Shown: piece by piece, positions 61,733 to 64,000 of the stretch
Numbering within the stretch: the first letter of the stretch is position 1
Layout of the letters: every line of letters begins with the position of its first letter
Source of the DNA: Paenibacillus aurantius
Lineage (GTDB): Bacteria > Bacillota > Bacilli > Paenibacillales > NBRC-103111
NCBI RefSeq assembly: GCF_032268605.1
Contig: NZ_CP130318.1
Location: 3,258,001 to 3,322,000, forward strand
DNA: 64,000 nt
Direction: 5' to 3'
Position numbers and translations under genes: made by a program
The notes under the pieces: generated by a model
What the model was told of the DNA's origin: nothing
The model's database searches: none
Seen by the model: the letters and a program-made list of their open reading frames with translations, nothing else

Positions 61733-62668
61733 GGCGGTTATCCCGGCCTGACCCCTCACCTTCTCGGGCTGCCAGCCATCCTTCCCGCCCAGCACCCGTT
61801 CGGCTGTCAGGCGGGCCGCTTCTTCCGCATCAAGCGTCTTGGCCCACCCTACTCGGGTAGACGGGGAAGCTCCGGGCCCGGAACTGCCGTATTCCGCGTA
61901 GCGGGCGGTTTTCTCCCGTTCCGGGTCTCTCCAATTGTCCCAGCCCTCCGGCCGGATATGCTCGTCCATCCAGGTATTGATGAAATAGACGCTGCCGTAC
62001 GGCCTCCAGGGCCGCCCTAAGGCTACCGTCGCTTTCGGAGCGGAGGAAGTGAGCCGGCAGTTCGCCATCACATAACCAAACTCTTGGTCTTCGCCCGTGG
62101 AAGCGGCCGTCACATACCCGTTATGACGGGTGATGCTGTGAAGCTCACAAAAGGTGAAATAAGCGGTGGCCGATCCGAAGATAAAATCAACGGTTCCCTC
62201 AATGTAACAGTTCTCGTAAAACTGTCTTCCGGCACCCGGGGTATAGAGCGTATCCTGGTGACCGCAAATGGAGACCTGGTGGAAGACAGCGCGGTCACCC
62301 TCTACTTGAAGCGCTGGAGCCTGGCCGCGGCGTTCTCCCCGGCTTGCCGAGTTAGCAAAGGTCAGTTTCTCGGCGTAGAAGTCGGCAGCCAAAACCGACG
62401 TGCTTGCGCTTTCGTACACCGTCATCTTGCTTCCGTCGGGATGCCTTTTGGATACGGAATCGTCATAGACCAGCACGGTCCCTTCCTGGCTTTCTCCGAT
62501 CAGGCTAAGATTGGTTTTGCTGGCCGGGATCCTGATTTTCTCAAAATATTCCCCATCCCGGATCCGGATCACGGTTCTTTCCCCGGAATGGTCGGGAACC
62601 GCCGCCACCGCTTCCGTGACGGTACGGTAATCCCCTCTTCCTTTATGATCCACCCAGATGACCTTCAT
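61730..62668 (-). CDS. Pectinesterase (CE8), apparently intracellular
   Basis: 312 aa from ATG 62668 (AAGGAGG six bases upstream). Right-handed beta-helix of family CE8: GQAPALQV, D139 in GHQDTLYT, D161 in EGTVDFIFG and LGRPWRPYG with the conserved Arg. It removes methyl esters from homogalacturonan. No signal peptide is present, so it should act on oligogalacturonides inside the cell. It is 16 bp downstream of the alcohol dehydrogenase gene, in one operon with it and the aldolase-like gene at the window edge. Confidence 0.92.
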   Translation of the reverse strand: MKVIWVDHKGRGDYRTVTEAVAAVPDHSGERTVIRIRDGEYFEKIRIPASKTNLSLIGESQEGTVLVYDDSVSKRHPDGSKMTVYESASTSVLAADFYAEKLTFANSASRGERRGQAPALQVEGDRAVFHQVSICGHQDTLYTPGAGRQFYENCYIEGTVDFIFGSATAYFTFCELHSITRHNGYVTAASTGEDQEFGYVMANCRLTSSAPKATVALGRPWRPYGSVYFINTWMDEHIRPEGWDNWRDPEREKTARYAEYGSSGPGASPSTRVGWAKTLDAEEAARLTAERVLGGKDGWQPEKVRGQAGITA

Positions 62669-62684
62669 TTCATTTCCCCCCTCC

Positions 62685-63872
62685 TTAAGCATTCTTAGCG
62701 GGCATAAGCCTGCGATAAATTTGTTCCAGCTCCCCGACCGTAAAAGCTTTGGGGTTATTGGCCATAAGCCGGGTCACCTTGGATGCGGCTTCCGCCAAAT
62801 CCGGAAGATCGGCGGCCTTCACGCCCCAGGCGGTGAGGTCTTGGGGAATGCGGAGACGCTTCACCCAATCGGCCATTTGCTCCAGTGCCCAGTCCGCACC
62901 CGGCTGAATGGGGATGCCGTCCTCCCCGGCGCCCGAGAGCCCTTGGCGCATGGCGGCGGCGGCCGCTTCCAGCCGGCCGCGCACCTCGTCAAGCTGCGCC
63001 TCCAGTACATGCGGAAGCAGCATAGCGTTGGCCGTGCCGTGGGTGATGCCGAACCTCCCGCCAAGCGGGTAAGCCATGGCATGAATCGCAGCGGTACCGG
63101 CGGCAGCCAGAGCCATTCCGCCAAAAGCGGACCCATACAGCATGTCGCTCCTGGCGGAAAGCGATTGCCCATCCTCATAGGAGCGCACAAGGCTTCCGCT
63201 GATGAGGCGGATGGATTCCAACGCATACATATCACTGATTGGGTTCGCCTTCTTGCCCAGGTACGATTCCAGGGCATGGGTGAAGGCATCCATCCCGGTC
63301 GCCGCGGTTGCCTCTTGGGGCAGCGATAAGGTCAGCTCCGGATCCAGTACCGCGAGCCGGGGATACAGACGGTCGCTGACGACCCCCACCTTCAGCTCCT
63401 GGTCCGGCAGGGTGACGATGGCATTCGGCGTAACCTCCGCCCCCGTCCCAGCCGTTGTGGGGACCAGAACGGTCGGGAGCCCCTCCCGGATCACCTTGCC
63501 GACGCCGAGCATGGCTTCGACCGGCTGGAAATTCGTGCGTCGGACCGAAAGCAGCTTAACCGCGTCGAGAATGCTTCCTCCGCCTACTCCCACATACGCA
63601 TCGAACGGCTCCCGCTCCACGCGTCGGTTAAGATCTTCGATCTGCTCAGCCGTCGGTTCCTTAAGATGGATCGTCAAGCAATCCGACGCGATCCCCTCCA
63701 CGCTCAGCCCGTTCTGAAGAGTTTTGGCCCAGCCGGCGGCCGCTAAGCTAGGGCTGGTCACGACAAGGACTCTTTGGGGCTTATTGTCCCAGGCGGCGAG
63801 CCGTCCGGCGATCGACTGAAAGGAGCCATGCCCCGCCAGTAGGGTTCCGGCTGTTTGAAAGACGGCCGTCAT
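62685..63872 (-). CDS. Iron-containing alcohol dehydrogenase
   Basis: 395 aa; GGAGAG nine bases before ATG, which overlaps the upstream gene's stop by four bases (ATGA). Cofactor motif VGVGGGSILDAVK, TAGTGAEVTPNAI, metal-binding His in FTHALESYL, AIHAMAYPLGG and GITHGTANAML. NAD(P)-dependent alcohol/aldehyde dehydrogenase. In a pectin/deoxy-sugar context, lactaldehyde reduction or a hydroxy-acid oxidation is possible. Confidence 0.92.
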   Translation of the reverse strand: MTAVFQTAGTLLAGHGSFQSIAGRLAAWDNKPQRVLVVTSPSLAAAGWAKTLQNGLSVEGIASDCLTIHLKEPTAEQIEDLNRRVEREPFDAYVGVGGGSILDAVKLLSVRRTNFQPVEAMLGVGKVIREGLPTVLVPTTAGTGAEVTPNAIVTLPDQELKVGVVSDRLYPRLAVLDPELTLSLPQEATAATGMDAFTHALESYLGKKANPISDMYALESIRLISGSLVRSYEDGQSLSARSDMLYGSAFGGMALAAAGTAAIHAMAYPLGGRFGITHGTANAMLLPHVLEAQLDEVRGRLEAAAAAMRQGLSGAGEDGIPIQPGADWALEQMADWVKRLRIPQDLTAWGVKAADLPDLAEAASKVTRLMANNPKAFTVGELEQIYRRLMPAKNA

Positions 63873-64000
63873 GAGGGGGTGCTCTCCTTCCCTAGACCGG
63901 CAGCCTTAAGGCCTTCCTTGATCCGTTGACGGATCTCCGGGCTGACCGGCTGAACCGGCAGTCGGGGAGGGCCGACTTCGATCCCCAGCTGTGTCACCAT
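63869..64000 (-). CDS. DHDPS-family aldolase/dehydratase, C-terminal end only
   Basis: 43 codons run to the right edge of the window and end at TGA 63869. The sequence LGIEVGPPRLPVQPVSPE...LKAAGLG is the usual C-terminal tail of dihydrodipicolinate synthase-family proteins. The active site lies outside the window. Coupled (ATGA) to the alcohol dehydrogenase gene. Confidence 0.75.
   Translation of the reverse strand: MVTQLGIEVGPPRLPVQPVSPEIRQRIKEGLKAAGLGKESTPS

Overview
The window looks like a chromosomal segment of a Paenibacillus-type bacterium (moderately GC-rich Bacillota). The reasons are strong AGGAGG-type ribosome sites, lipoprotein sugar-binding proteins paired with LplB/YtcP-type permeases, YesM/YesN and YesS-like regulators, SLH-anchored glycosidases, stalk-domain (copper amine oxidase N-terminal) proteins and an LtaS-like enzyme. 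No rRNA, tRNA, CRISPR array, complete insertion sequence or phage gene was recognised. The species is inferred from gene content only.

Layout. 1-1.3 kb: 3' part of a beta-propeller/Ig/FIMAH protein. 1.3-9.8 kb (minus strand): a two-component system (histidine kinase, AraC-type response regulator) followed by a sugar ABC importer (two permeases, binding lipoprotein) and an FAD oxidoreductase. 9.9-14.3 kb: a large surface-anchored GH5 mannanase-like protein. 14.5-31.2 kb: a patchwork of small units: a decayed methyltransferase, alpha/beta hydrolases, an MFS transporter, AraC regulators, a Gfo/Idh dehydrogenase, a YcbLMNO-like two-component/ABC exporter operon, a GH88 unsaturated uronyl hydrolase with a divergent AraC regulator, and an SsuBC-like ABC pair behind an attenuator-like leader. 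Two MFS remnants also lie here. 31.2-38.4 kb: LtaS-like enzyme, esterase, GH78 alpha-L-rhamnosidase and a divergent LacI regulator.

38.5-58.9 kb is the main feature: about 20 kb of co-oriented, closely packed genes on the minus strand. In transcription order they are two sugar permeases, a binding lipoprotein, GH2, a short-chain dehydrogenase, a DHDPS-family aldolase, an aldehyde dehydrogenase, an enolase-superfamily protein, a GH95 alpha-L-fucosidase, two unrecognised hydrolase-like proteins (552 and 907 aa), a Gfo/Idh dehydrogenase and a GH29 alpha-L-fucosidase. A membrane-bound AraC regulator (59.2-61.4 kb) lies immediately upstream, and two CcpA-type cre-like sites flank the promoter region. 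Further upstream are a CE8 pectinesterase, an iron-type alcohol dehydrogenase and the end of a second DHDPS-family gene.

How it fits together (inference): fucose/rhamnose-bearing plant oligosaccharides are imported intact and cut inside the cell, since the glycosidases carry no signal peptides. The 6-deoxy sugars would then be oxidised by a non-phosphorylated route (dehydrogenase, acid dehydratase, keto-deoxy-acid aldolase or dehydrogenase, aldehyde dehydrogenase). The two unclassified hydrolase-like proteins, and the enolase-superfamily member that lacks the usual catalytic bases, are the best candidates for undescribed biochemistry. Several start codons were moved from the longest ORF to sites with proper ribosome-binding sites.
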